DNA of 64,000 nt from Phaeobacter sp. 11ANDIMAR09 (lineage in GTDB: Bacteria > Pseudomonadota > Alphaproteobacteria > Rhodobacterales > Rhodobacteraceae): assembly GCF_001294455.1 (NCBI RefSeq), contig NZ_LIKT01000021.1:1-64000 (forward strand), given 5' to 3'. The notes under the pieces were generated by a model. The model was not told where the DNA came from and searched no databases. It saw only the letters and a list, made by a program, of their open reading frames with translations. Below are positions 25,636-34,247 of the stretch, in pieces. Numbering within the stretch: the first letter of the stretch is position 1; the number at the start of each line of letters is the position of its first letter. The translations under genes were made by a program, and so were the position numbers.

Positions 25636-27194
25636 GGGGTGACCTTTCCAAGCACGGCTTTGATATAGATCTCAGGCGCAAAGAGCTGCGCGGCTGTTGC
25701 CTCGGCGTAATGGCTGGCCGGGCCAGCAAAGACGGTGAGCAGGATCAAGCCGCTCAACAGGGCAAAACAGGCGACAAAGGGCAGGGCGGCAGGGCGCGGT
25801 CTTTGCTGAAGCTCGTCCTGCTCGTTCGCCTCTTCCTCATAGGGCTGGGTCTCCTGTGGGCCGTCCGTTTCGCGGATGCTATGGCTCTTCCAGAACAGGA
25901 GGCTACCCGCCCGCGCCATGCCTAGGATGGTGATCAAGGAGCCAATCAGGATCGTGCCCCAGATCCACCAGACCAGATCATGGTCACGCGCCGCATCCAG
26001 CACCAGTAGTTTGCCGAGGAAACCAGAGAGCGGCGGCATACCTGCCATGGCGATTGCGCCGGTAAAAAACAGCACTGCGATCAACCCGCTTTGCGGCATC
26101 AGGCGCTGTGCGGTGATCTCGATCCCCTGCCGTTCGGACACCAGATCCGCGACCAGAAACAGAAAGGCCGCCGCCAGGGTGGAATGCAGGGTATAGTAAA
26201 GCGCCGCCGCCACGCCCTCGGGCGAGAACAGTGCGATGGCGGTGAGCAGGGTGCCCATCGAGGTGATCGCACCAAAGGCCACCAGGCGGCCGACACGGTA
26301 AGAGCCAAGCACGCCAATAGCCCCGATCATCAGGGTGACCAGGGCGGCCGGCATCAGCCAGGCGCCTGCCAGCCCCTCGGTGCTGGCGACATCCGGGCCA
26401 AAGACCAATGTATACATCCGCAGGATGGCATAGGCCCCGACCTTGGTCATGATGGCAAACAGTGCTGCAATGGGCAGCGGTGCATTTGCATAAGAGGCCG
26501 GAAGCCAGAAATGCAGCGGAATGACCGCGGCCTTGATGGCAAAGACCAAGAGCAACATCACGGCACCAACGCGCAACAGGGCGGTGTCCTCAGCCGGGAT
26601 TTCCGCCACCCGTACGGCCAGATCGGCCATGTTCAGGGTTCCCGTCACCGAATAGAGCGTGCCAAGAGCAAAGAGAAACAGGGTTGAGCCCAGGAGGTTG
26701 TAGACCACATATTGCACCCCTGCCTGAAACCGTCGGGTGCCGCCCGAGTGGATCATCAGCCCATAGGAGGCGATCAGAAGAACTTCGAAGAAAACAAAGA
26801 GGTTAAAGGCGTCTCCTGTCAGGAAAGCGCCGATGATACCCATCAGCTGAAACTGAAACAGCGCGTGGAAATTGGCGCCGCGTTTGTCCCAGCCCGAGCC
26901 AATCACATAGAGATTGATGATGAGCGCCAACACAGAGGTCAGTAGGACCATCAGGGCCGAGAGGCGATCCAGCACCAGCACGATGCCAAAGGGCGCCGAC
27001 CAATTGCCCAGCTCATAGACCTGTACCTCACCAGTGGAGGCCTGCGCCGCCAGCACCAGCGAGATCGCCACCAGCAAGACGGTGCTGGCCAGCGAGAAAA
27101 TCCGCGTCAGATCCATATGGTGGCGTACCACCATGATGATGAAAGGCGCCACCAGTGCGGGCAGAACCACCGGGGCAATCAGGAAATGGTTCAT
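25632..27194 (-). CDS. mrpD: Na+/H+ antiporter subunit D (MrpD/PhaD)
   Basis: A 520-residue polytopic protein of the Proton_antipo_M family, related to complex I NuoM/NuoN. Visible are the key Glu in FFEVLLIASYGLM (about 137), the broken-helix Lys in IKAAVIPLHFWLPASYANAP (about 220), and GMPPLSGFLGKLLVLDAA (about 390). These form the proton translocation path. The acidic loop near 430-450 (ETDGPQETQPYEEEANEQDE) is unusually charged. It overlaps mrpE and mrpC by 4 bases on either side. Confidence 0.94.
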   Translation of the reverse strand: MNHFLIAPVVLPALVAPFIIMVVRHHMDLTRIFSLASTVLLVAISLVLAAQASTGEVQVYELGNWSAPFGIVLVLDRLSALMVLLTSVLALIINLYVIGSGWDKRGANFHALFQFQLMGIIGAFLTGDAFNLFVFFEVLLIASYGLMIHSGGTRRFQAGVQYVVYNLLGSTLFLFALGTLYSVTGTLNMADLAVRVAEIPAEDTALLRVGAVMLLLVFAIKAAVIPLHFWLPASYANAPLPIAALFAIMTKVGAYAILRMYTLVFGPDVASTEGLAGAWLMPAALVTLMIGAIGVLGSYRVGRLVAFGAITSMGTLLTAIALFSPEGVAAALYYTLHSTLAAAFLFLVADLVSERQGIEITAQRLMPQSGLIAVLFFTGAIAMAGMPPLSGFLGKLLVLDAARDHDLVWWIWGTILIGSLITILGMARAGSLLFWKSHSIRETDGPQETQPYEEEANEQDELQQRPRPAALPFVACFALLSGLILLTVFAGPASHYAEATAAQLFAPEIYIKAVLGKVTP

Positions 27195-27565
27195 GCGTCT
27201 TCCCCTTCGTCTTCGGGATGATGGGGCATATCAATCTTGTCATCACGGGCCGACAGATAGGCGGCCAGGGCGATCATCACCACCACGGCCGTCATGCCAA
27301 AGGAGATCACGATCGCGGTCAACACCAGCGCCTGGGGCAGCGGATCGGTATAGGGGACTTCTGCGTATTTGTTCAAAATAGGGGGTGCATCCACCATCAA
27401 CCGGCCGGTGGCAAATAGGAAAATGTTCACCCCATAGGTCAGCAGTGACAGGCCGAGGATCACCGGAAAGGTGCGCCGTCGCAGGATCAGATAGATCCCC
27501 GCCGCCGTTAGCAGCCCAACGGCTGAAGCCACAAGGAATTCGATATTCAGGAAACCCATGCTCAT
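27191..27565 (-). CDS. mrpC: Na+/H+ antiporter subunit C (MrpC/PhaC)
   Basis: A 124-residue protein with three helices, homologous to NuoK: VASAVGLLTAAGIYLILRR, VILGLSLLTYGVNIFLFATG and ALVLTAIVISFGMTAVVVMIAL. The last is the typical MrpC stretch DPLPQALVLTAIVI. The ATG at 27565 overlaps the mrpA stop; an alternative ATG lies two codons in. The tail is acidic (PHHPEDEGEDA). Confidence 0.93.
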   Translation of the reverse strand: MSMGFLNIEFLVASAVGLLTAAGIYLILRRRTFPVILGLSLLTYGVNIFLFATGRLMVDAPPILNKYAEVPYTDPLPQALVLTAIVISFGMTAVVVMIALAAYLSARDDKIDMPHHPEDEGEDA

Positions 27566-30432
27566 GCCTCGCCCTTCGCTTCAGCTGCCTCTGCCGCGTC
27601 ATCGCGGGCCGGGTTGATATCCATGGCATGCTCGCTCGACATGCCCGGTTGCCAGGCAAAACGCGCCAGACTTTCCAGCGCCAGGAGTACCGCACCGACA
27701 ACGGCCAAGAAGACACCTAGATCAAACAGCGCCGCCGTGGCCCATTCGAACTCCTCCAGGGGGGACCAATGCAGGTAGCCAAAAGCGCTGGTCAGGAAGG
27801 GGCTGCCGCTGAACCAGGAGCCCAGTCCGGTGGCGGCTGCAATCAGCACGCCAGAGCCGATGGTGCCGTGATAGAACATCCGCTGGCGCTCGGAGGCCCA
27901 GCTAAAGCCAGAGGCCATATATTGCATCAACAGGGCGATGGCCGCGATCAGACCTGCGATAAAGCCGCCGCCGGGCAGATTGTGACCCCGAAAGAAGATA
28001 TAGGCCGCCACCATCAGCGCCAGCGGCATCATCACCCGGGTGGCCACAACCATCATCATCGGGTGCGCATCGCCATCCTGGGGCATATCGGGCTTGCGGT
28101 TGAGCAGATAGGCCCGCACCCGGGAGCCCAGAACCGCCTCGGTCAGGGCATAGATCACCAGGGCTGCAATGCCCAGAACGATGATCTCGCCAAAGGTGTC
28201 ATAGCCCCTGAAGTCCACCAGGATCACGTTGACCACATTGGTGCCGCCGCCGCCCTTATAGGAATTGGCCAGATGGAATTCGGAAATGCTGGGCAGGGCA
28301 AAGTCCCGCAGCATCAGCGCATAGATCAGCGCCGCAGCTCCCAAGCCGCCGACCACCGCAATGCCGCCATCGCGCAGGCGCACCCACATGGGCGCCTCGA
28401 TGGGGCTGTCCTTGGGCATGAAGTTCAGCGCCAGCAGCAAGAGCACCATGGTGACCACTTCGACCGAGAGCTGCGTCAGCGCCAGATCCGGGGCGGAAAG
28501 GTAGTTAAAGCCCAGCGAGACCACCAGGCCAACCACGCCGATCAGCACCAGCGATAGCTGTCGTTGACGGTGCTTGGCGACCACAGCCAGAGTGGCAACG
28601 ATCAGGCAGAACCAGGCGATCACGGTAATCGGCCCGACGCTCTGCACCTCGCGGGTGGGGGCCGTGATGGTGCCACTGGCATAGGCGTAATAGCTGATGC
28701 CGATGATAAAGAGCATCATCACAAAGGCATAGCGGGTGATGGCACCGTTGTGCAGCCCGTCGGTGATGAGCTGCGATAGCTTGGTCAGCCCGCGCATCAA
28801 GGCGTCAAAGATTTGCTTGGCCTCTGGGCGGGGCGCGGCGTTCCAGGCCCGTATCAGCGGCGCGTGTAGCTTGACCAGCAGCAGGCCGCCAACAACCGCC
28901 ACGCCGGACATATAGAGCGCCGGGGTCAACCCATGCCAGAGTTTCAGCGAATAGTAGGGCAGCTCAGCGCCGCCGATCACAGCCCCTGCAGCAACGGCGA
29001 CCAGCGGGCCCGCCAGTTTGGCTGAGAACAGTCCAATCAGAACCACCAGAGTGACCAAGAAGGCCGGGCCTGCCCACATGCCAAAGCCCGGATCATGGGG
29101 CTTTGCCGGATAGTCGTTGCGGATGGGGCCCAGAAAGACATGGCCGATAAAGCGGAAGGAATAGGCCGCCGAGAACAGCGCGGCCAGCAGCGCCAGCCCG
29201 GGCACCACATAGTGTGAGCCGCCCCAGAGCGTATGCACGGTCTCTTCCAGCATCATTTCCTTGGAAAGGAAACCGTTGAAGGGCGGGACTCCCGCCATGG
29301 AGAGCGCGGCCACGATGGCGATGGTCGCCGTCACCGGCATCAGATGACGCAGGCCTCCTAGTCGTTTGATGTCGCGGGTATGGGCCTCGTGATCGACAAT
29401 GCCGGCCGACATAAACAGCGCCGCCTTAAAGGTGGCGTGGTTGATGATGTGAAACACCGCTGTCACGGCGGCGATCTTGGTGCCAAAACCCAAAAGCATG
29501 GTGATCAGCCCCAGATGGCTGACGGTGGAAAAGGCCAAGAGTGATTTGAGGTCATCTTTGAACAGGGCGATCACCGCGCCCAGGGTCATTGTTACCAGTC
29601 CGGTTGTGGCGACGATATAGAACCATTCGGGTGTGCCCGCCAGCACCGGCCAGAGCCGCGCCATCAGGAACAGGCCTGCCTTTACCATGGTGGCCGAATG
29701 CAGATAGGCCGAGACAGGCGTTGGCGCCGCCATGGCATGGGGCAGCCAGAAGTGAAACGGGAACTGGGCGGACTTGGTGAAACAGCCCAGGAGGATCAGG
29801 ATCAGCGCAGGCAGATAGAGCGGCGAGGCCTGGATCAGATCCTTGTTTTGCAGGATCACGCTCAGGTCATAAGACCCGGCGATATTGCCCAGGATCATCA
29901 TTCCCCCAATCATCGCCAAGCCGCCCGACCCGGTCACCGCCAGCGCCATGCGCGCGCCTTGTCGGCCTTCGGGCAGGTGCTTCCAATAGCCGATCAGCAA
30001 AAAGGAGGAAAGCGAGGTGAGCTCCCAGAAAACCAGTAAAAGCAAAATGTTGTCGGACAGAACGATGCCAACCATGGCCCCCTGAAACAGCAGCAGATAG
30101 GTATAGAACTGCCCCATGGGATCTTCGCGCGACAGGTAGAACCGCGCATAAAGAATGATCAGCAACCCAATGCCGAGGATCATCGAGGCAAAGAGAAAGC
30201 CAAGCCCATCGAGGAAGAAATTGGCGTTGAGGCCAAGTGCGGGCAGCCAATCGACCCCGACTTGGATCACCTCGCCGCGAAATATCGCTGGCGCGTGTAG
30301 CATCAGGCCAACAAAGGCCAGAAAGCTGGTCAAACCTGCGGCAGAGGCCGAGGCATTGCGTCCGGCGCGGATAAGCAGAGCGGGAAACACCGCTCCGAGA
30401 AACGGCAGGGCCGCAATCAAAAACAGGGACAC
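27562..30432 (-). CDS. mrpA: Na+/H+ antiporter subunit A/B fusion (MrpAB/PhaAB)
   Basis: A 956-residue polytopic protein. The N-terminal two thirds is NuoL-like (FFEVL-type block VFWELTSLSSFLLIGYW near 135, FPFHFWLPHAMAAPTPVSAYLHSATMVKAG in shortened form HFWLPHAMAAPTPVSAYLHS). The C-terminus continues with an MrpA-C domain and then a fused MrpB domain (VMMPLALMVAAYIFFRGHNLPGGGF region), so no separate mrpB is present. Initiation is assigned to the GTG at 30432, which follows AGGAGA by 7 bases; an upstream in-frame ATG lacks such a site. It is the first gene of the operon AB-C-D-E-F-G, used for Na+ expulsion and pH control in marine bacteria. Confidence 0.93.
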   Translation of the reverse strand: MSLFLIAALPFLGAVFPALLIRAGRNASASAAGLTSFLAFVGLMLHAPAIFRGEVIQVGVDWLPALGLNANFFLDGLGFLFASMILGIGLLIILYARFYLSREDPMGQFYTYLLLFQGAMVGIVLSDNILLLLVFWELTSLSSFLLIGYWKHLPEGRQGARMALAVTGSGGLAMIGGMMILGNIAGSYDLSVILQNKDLIQASPLYLPALILILLGCFTKSAQFPFHFWLPHAMAAPTPVSAYLHSATMVKAGLFLMARLWPVLAGTPEWFYIVATTGLVTMTLGAVIALFKDDLKSLLAFSTVSHLGLITMLLGFGTKIAAVTAVFHIINHATFKAALFMSAGIVDHEAHTRDIKRLGGLRHLMPVTATIAIVAALSMAGVPPFNGFLSKEMMLEETVHTLWGGSHYVVPGLALLAALFSAAYSFRFIGHVFLGPIRNDYPAKPHDPGFGMWAGPAFLVTLVVLIGLFSAKLAGPLVAVAAGAVIGGAELPYYSLKLWHGLTPALYMSGVAVVGGLLLVKLHAPLIRAWNAAPRPEAKQIFDALMRGLTKLSQLITDGLHNGAITRYAFVMMLFIIGISYYAYASGTITAPTREVQSVGPITVIAWFCLIVATLAVVAKHRQRQLSLVLIGVVGLVVSLGFNYLSAPDLALTQLSVEVVTMVLLLLALNFMPKDSPIEAPMWVRLRDGGIAVVGGLGAAALIYALMLRDFALPSISEFHLANSYKGGGGTNVVNVILVDFRGYDTFGEIIVLGIAALVIYALTEAVLGSRVRAYLLNRKPDMPQDGDAHPMMMVVATRVMMPLALMVAAYIFFRGHNLPGGGFIAGLIAAIALLMQYMASGFSWASERQRMFYHGTIGSGVLIAAATGLGSWFSGSPFLTSAFGYLHWSPLEEFEWATAALFDLGVFLAVVGAVLLALESLARFAWQPGMSSEHAMDINPARDDAAEAAEAKGEA

Positions 30433-30798
30433 GTGCAGTTCTCCTGGCTGGGCTTTAGGCACTAGGCAAAGGCTTAGGCAATTTTTTGCAACTGTTCCAG
30501 CCCTGCGACCCGGTAACTGGCTCAGGAAGGAGGTTTTGTCGCCGTTCAGCCCGCCATCTAGGTTTCAGGCAGCGGTTTTTGTAGTCAGTTTGGTAAAGTT
30601 TTTGACCGCCAAAGCGGATTTCTTCACGGCAGATTTGCAAAACCGCGCTGCGGGCGCGGCCTCGGCTCTGACGAGAAGTTGAAGAGGCGACAAAAACCCG
30701 GTGCTGATTGCCACAGAAAAAACTGCTAAGAGCGTGCAGGGCTTTTGCAATACCGCGCGAGAGCAGGGATTGGGATCACCACAGGGCTGCAGGGCAAA
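30433..30798. other. 366-base divergent intergenic region (mrp operon / rhodanese gene)
   Basis: It is T/A-richer than the flanking genes and must carry the mrp promoter. A short sequence, TTTGCAA-N-ACCGCGC, appears twice (near 30634 and 30743). No convincing promoter boxes, terminator or reading frame could be assigned. Confidence 0.4.
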
Positions 30799-31305
30799 AT
30801 GGCACGAGACAACCAGAGTGAGGGAGGCGAGCCCGCGGCAGAGCGCGCCGCAGGGCTGACCCGGCGCCAGCTGCTGTTGGCTTTTGGGGGGCTGGGGCTG
30901 ACCACGGCGGGAATGACCAATTGGTGGCGCAGTCAGCCTGTGGCGCATGATCATCAGCGTCTGACACCGGTTGAGGCCTTTACGGCGGCCGGGGCTGGGG
31001 AGATCACCTTGATTGATATCAGAACGCCACGGGAATGGCGCCAGACCGGGGTGCCGGTGGGGGCGGTTGCAATAGACATGCGGCGCCAAGACTTCTTGCA
31101 GGCGCTGAATGCCGCCGTTGCCGGGGATCTTACGGCTCCTGTTGCACTGATCTGTGCCCGTGGGGTCCGCTCGGCCCGGTTGACGCGGGCTCTGGTCGAG
31201 GCAGGATATAGCAGAATCATTGATGTCCCCGAAGGCATGCTGGGCTCGGCCAGCGGTCCTGGCTGGTTGGCGGGCAACCTGCCCGTGGCGCGATGGCAGG
31301 GCTAG
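30799..31305 (+). CDS. Exported or anchored rhodanese-domain protein
   Basis: A 168-residue protein. The N-terminal TRRQLLLAFGGLGLTTAGM (about 22-40) looks like a twin-arginine signal or anchor. The rest is a single rhodanese domain with LIDIRTPREWRQTGVPVGAVAIDM and the active loop LICARGVRSARL (Cys near 129, CxxGxR type), ending GPGWLAGNLP. It may transfer sulfur or act as a thiol relay in the periplasm. The ATG at 30799 is preferred to an upstream in-frame TTG. Its last 13 bases overlap the following esterase gene. Confidence 0.8.
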   Translation: MARDNQSEGGEPAAERAAGLTRRQLLLAFGGLGLTTAGMTNWWRSQPVAHDHQRLTPVEAFTAAGAGEITLIDIRTPREWRQTGVPVGAVAIDMRRQDFLQALNAAVAGDLTAPVALICARGVRSARLTRALVEAGYSRIIDVPEGMLGSASGPGWLAGNLPVARWQG

Positions 31306-32174
31306 GGCGCGGTCTGGCAGGCCGAGCCCTCTCCGGGGCTGCGCTGGCGGCTCTGGCTTCGCTGTCTCTGCTGGCGGGGGGGGGCGCTGCTGCAGCGGGC
31401 TGTGGTCCAGAGCCTGGGGAGGCCTGCAATCTCACGGGGGGCAGCTATCACATCGTCCTGCCTGAGGTGGCGGAAGCGGCGCAGCCTGGGCCGGCGGTTT
31501 TGTTTCTGCATGGCTATGGCGGCTCCGGGGCTGGATCTTTGGCCAATCAGGCTATGGTCAAGGGCTTGACCGCGCGGGGCTATGCGGTGATTGCGCCGGA
31601 TGCCTTGCCCCGGCGCGGCGGTCCGCGATCCTGGACTTTCTTTCCGGGCTGGCAGGGCCGTGATGAGATCGCCTTTTTGCAGGAGGTCGCCGCAGATGCG
31701 GCAGTCCGTTTTGATCTGGACCGTGACAGCATGATCCTGGCCGGGTTTTCCGCCGGAGGCTTTATGGTCAACTATCTGGCCTGTGCAGCGCCAACGGCCT
31801 TTGCCGGCTATGCGCCGATTGCCGGGGGATTCTGGCGGCCACAACCTGCGGATTGCGCCGGAGAGATCCGGTTGTTCCATAGCCACGGCTGGATGGATTC
31901 CGTGGTGCCCTTGGAAGGGCGCTACTTGAACGGCGGGCAGTTTCAGCAGGGCGATATCTTTGCCGGGCTGGAGTTGTGGCGCGATACCAATGGCTGCGAT
32001 GACCACGCGCCGGATCAACGCTGGCGGGCGGGGGATGTTCTGCGGCGGCGCTGGGACTGTGGTGCTGGTGCGGATATTGAGTTTTTGCTGTTTCCCGGCG
32101 GCCATCAGGTGCCGCGTTGGTGGTCGGACCAGCTGCTGGACTGGTTTGAGGCGCTGCCGCCCAAGGCAGGATAG
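31293..32174 (+). CDS. Secreted alpha/beta-hydrolase, PHB-depolymerase/LpqC-like esterase
   Basis: A 293-residue exported hydrolase. The N-terminal Ala/Leu-rich signal (RALSGAALAALASLSLLAGG) is followed by an HGYGGSG oxyanion motif (about 73), the nucleophile elbow GFSAGGF (Ser about 152), an acid near HGWMDSVVP, and the catalytic His in PGGHQVPRWW (about 270). This resembles the Esterase_phb/LpqC group, which includes feruloyl esterases and polyhydroxybutyrate depolymerases. Its start lies inside the end of the rhodanese gene, so the two are translated together. The Cys-rich start (CGPEPGEACNLTGGSYH) may be disulfide-bonded. Confidence 0.85.
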   Translation: MAGLGRGLAGRALSGAALAALASLSLLAGGGAAAAGCGPEPGEACNLTGGSYHIVLPEVAEAAQPGPAVLFLHGYGGSGAGSLANQAMVKGLTARGYAVIAPDALPRRGGPRSWTFFPGWQGRDEIAFLQEVAADAAVRFDLDRDSMILAGFSAGGFMVNYLACAAPTAFAGYAPIAGGFWRPQPADCAGEIRLFHSHGWMDSVVPLEGRYLNGGQFQQGDIFAGLELWRDTNGCDDHAPDQRWRAGDVLRRRWDCGAGADIEFLLFPGGHQVPRWWSDQLLDWFEALPPKAG

Positions 32175-32255
32175 TCCCAACAGAACAGACCGGCAAAAAG
32201 GGGGGCTCCCGCGCCTTTCCCTCTCATCACAGATGAGTGGCAAAGCCTTGGGCCG

Positions 32256-32286
32256 CGCATCCGCCGCCCAGGGGGCAGCGGATGCG
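32256..32286. other. Hairpin between convergent esterase and opgH genes
   Basis: A perfect 9-bp stem CGCATCCGC / GCGGATGCG lies between the two converging stops. It lacks a clear T-run on either strand, so its function as a terminator is uncertain. Confidence 0.4.
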
Positions 32287-32342
32287 GTTGCGCCTGATTG
32301 CAATGGAAGCCCATGACGACAGGTTGTGCTTTTGCGCAGCTT

Positions 32343-34247
32343 CTATTCCGCCGGGTGCTGACCTGCGATATCCAGGTAGCGTTTCAACCGAGCGCGGTAT
32401 TCACCGGCAGCCCGGGTGACTGCCGGTTCGGCAAAGACCACGGGGCTGGCCATCCAGCCGGGTTTGCCCTGGTGGCCTGCGCGCCGCCCGGAGAGCGCCG
32501 AGAGCGGCACCGCCAGCACCAGTGACAGGGCGATGGGCACCAGCCAGAGCGAGACCATGCCGCTGGCTATCCCGCCCCAGAGCACCAGGCCGCTAAGTGT
32601 TTCCAGCGCGTGGCAGGTGAGCAGGGTCATGAGCCCATAGCGCCCGCCGGCCCGCGCCTGGGGAGACCAGCCGCGCTGCAGGCCAAAGAGGGTCCGAAAC
32701 ACCGCAATCATCTGCTGAACCATGAGGATCGGCGCATAGAGCACCGCCAGCAGGATCTCGGACAGCACGGAAGCCGCAAAGCGACGCGGGCCGCCATAGT
32801 CAGAGAGCTGTCCATTGGAGACCGCCAGAGCCAAAACCGCCAGCAGCTTTGGCGCCAGCAGCATGGCGTAGATCAGCAGGATCACCAGCACATGGCGGGG
32901 TTCTGACATATCCGGCCAGGAGGGGCGCGACGGATTGGCGGCGCTGAAATAGTGAATGACGGAGTTTTCCTCGCCCCGGCCAATCAGCGCCCAGATCACC
33001 AGAAGGGCAAACCAGATGGGTGCCATCAGATAGCCAATAGCCCCATGCAGCAGGTGAAACCGCGAGATGGTGCGGAAACCGCGCGCTCCCAGCAGGTTCA
33101 GGTGCTGCAGATTGCCCTGGCACCAGCGTCGGTCCCGCAGGATATGGTCGATGAGAGTCGGCGGCGTTTCCTCGTAAGAGCCCCCCAGCCGTGGCAAAAA
33201 CCGCACCCGCCAGCCCGCCCGGCGCAGCAGACCTGCCTCGACAAAATCATGGCTCATGATCAGCTTGTCGCGCCCCGTCAGGCGCGAGCGCAGCAGCGGC
33301 AGCCCGGCACAGGCCGCAAAAGCCTGTGTGCGCATGATGGCATTATGGCCCCAGTAGTTGCCCTCATAGCCGGTCCAGCGGGCCAGGCCCTCGGCCAGGG
33401 CCAGACCGTAGACACCATTGGCGAATTGCTGCATGCGGCCAAAAACGGATTGTGCACCAATGAGTTGCGGGAAGCTTTGAATGAGACCGGCGCTGGGGTC
33501 TCGTGACAGGGCATTGGCCAGCCGAGCAATGGCCCGCCCGGTCATCAGACTGTCCGCATCCAGCACCAGCATGGCTTCGTAGCCCGCGCCCCAGCGGCGC
33601 AGCCAGTCGCTGATATTGCCAACCTTGCGATGGGTGTTCTGTTCCCGGCGGCGATAATAGAGCCCGGTGCCTGCAGGCAGGTCGGCCCGCAGGGCTTGGA
33701 CGCTCAGACGTTCCTGCTCGGCTAGTGCCGCATCCCGGGTATCGGAGAGCACGAAGATATCATAGCTGTGTTGGCCGCCGCGTTGGTGCAGCTCTTGCAA
33801 CATGGATTGCACATTGCCCAGCACATACCAGGGGGTCTCGTTGTAGACGGGCACCAGCAGAGCAACCCGCAGCGGCGCAGGCTTGCCTTGCGGGCGTGTA
33901 CGGTCGCGTCTGGACAAGGAAAACAACCCCAGAACCACGGTGGAGACCGAGAAGCAGATCCAGAAGAAATTGAAAGCAATCAGCGCCAGAAGGACCAGTT
34001 CCAGCGCCATGAAACCGCCCTTGGCAAACCAGCCCTGCATCACCCAGGTGAGGGCCAGGGTGCCCAGCATGGCAGGGGAAAAGGCCAAGAAGCGCCAGAG
34101 AGCCAGCTGTTTTGGCGGCTCAAAGGCGGGAGCATTGTGATCGTGAAACGGCGCAGAGAAATCCTGCTCGGGCATCGCCAGCGGCTGCAGCGGTGGCATC
34201 AGCGGCTCCATGGCGCGGGCAGGTGGAGATTGGGAGGCTGCGGTCAT
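32343..34247 (-). CDS. opgH: Glucans biosynthesis glucosyltransferase
   Basis: A 634-residue inner-membrane family-2 glycosyltransferase that makes the beta-glucan backbone of osmoregulated periplasmic glucans. N-terminal helices (about 50-110) precede the GT2 domain with RVALLVPVYNETP, VLDADSLMTGRA (DxD-like) and RDRRWCQGNLQH (the R-W region of the QxxRW motif). Several C-terminal helices form the export channel. The ATG at 34247 overlaps the upstream opg gene's stop (ATGA), preferred over a GTG three codons earlier. The family in E. coli is about 850 residues; this shorter form is usual for alphaproteobacteria. Confidence 0.9.
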   Translation of the reverse strand: MTAASQSPPARAMEPLMPPLQPLAMPEQDFSAPFHDHNAPAFEPPKQLALWRFLAFSPAMLGTLALTWVMQGWFAKGGFMALELVLLALIAFNFFWICFSVSTVVLGLFSLSRRDRTRPQGKPAPLRVALLVPVYNETPWYVLGNVQSMLQELHQRGGQHSYDIFVLSDTRDAALAEQERLSVQALRADLPAGTGLYYRRREQNTHRKVGNISDWLRRWGAGYEAMLVLDADSLMTGRAIARLANALSRDPSAGLIQSFPQLIGAQSVFGRMQQFANGVYGLALAEGLARWTGYEGNYWGHNAIMRTQAFAACAGLPLLRSRLTGRDKLIMSHDFVEAGLLRRAGWRVRFLPRLGGSYEETPPTLIDHILRDRRWCQGNLQHLNLLGARGFRTISRFHLLHGAIGYLMAPIWFALLVIWALIGRGEENSVIHYFSAANPSRPSWPDMSEPRHVLVILLIYAMLLAPKLLAVLALAVSNGQLSDYGGPRRFAASVLSEILLAVLYAPILMVQQMIAVFRTLFGLQRGWSPQARAGGRYGLMTLLTCHALETLSGLVLWGGIASGMVSLWLVPIALSLVLAVPLSALSGRRAGHQGKPGWMASPVVFAEPAVTRAAGEYRARLKRYLDIAGQHPAE

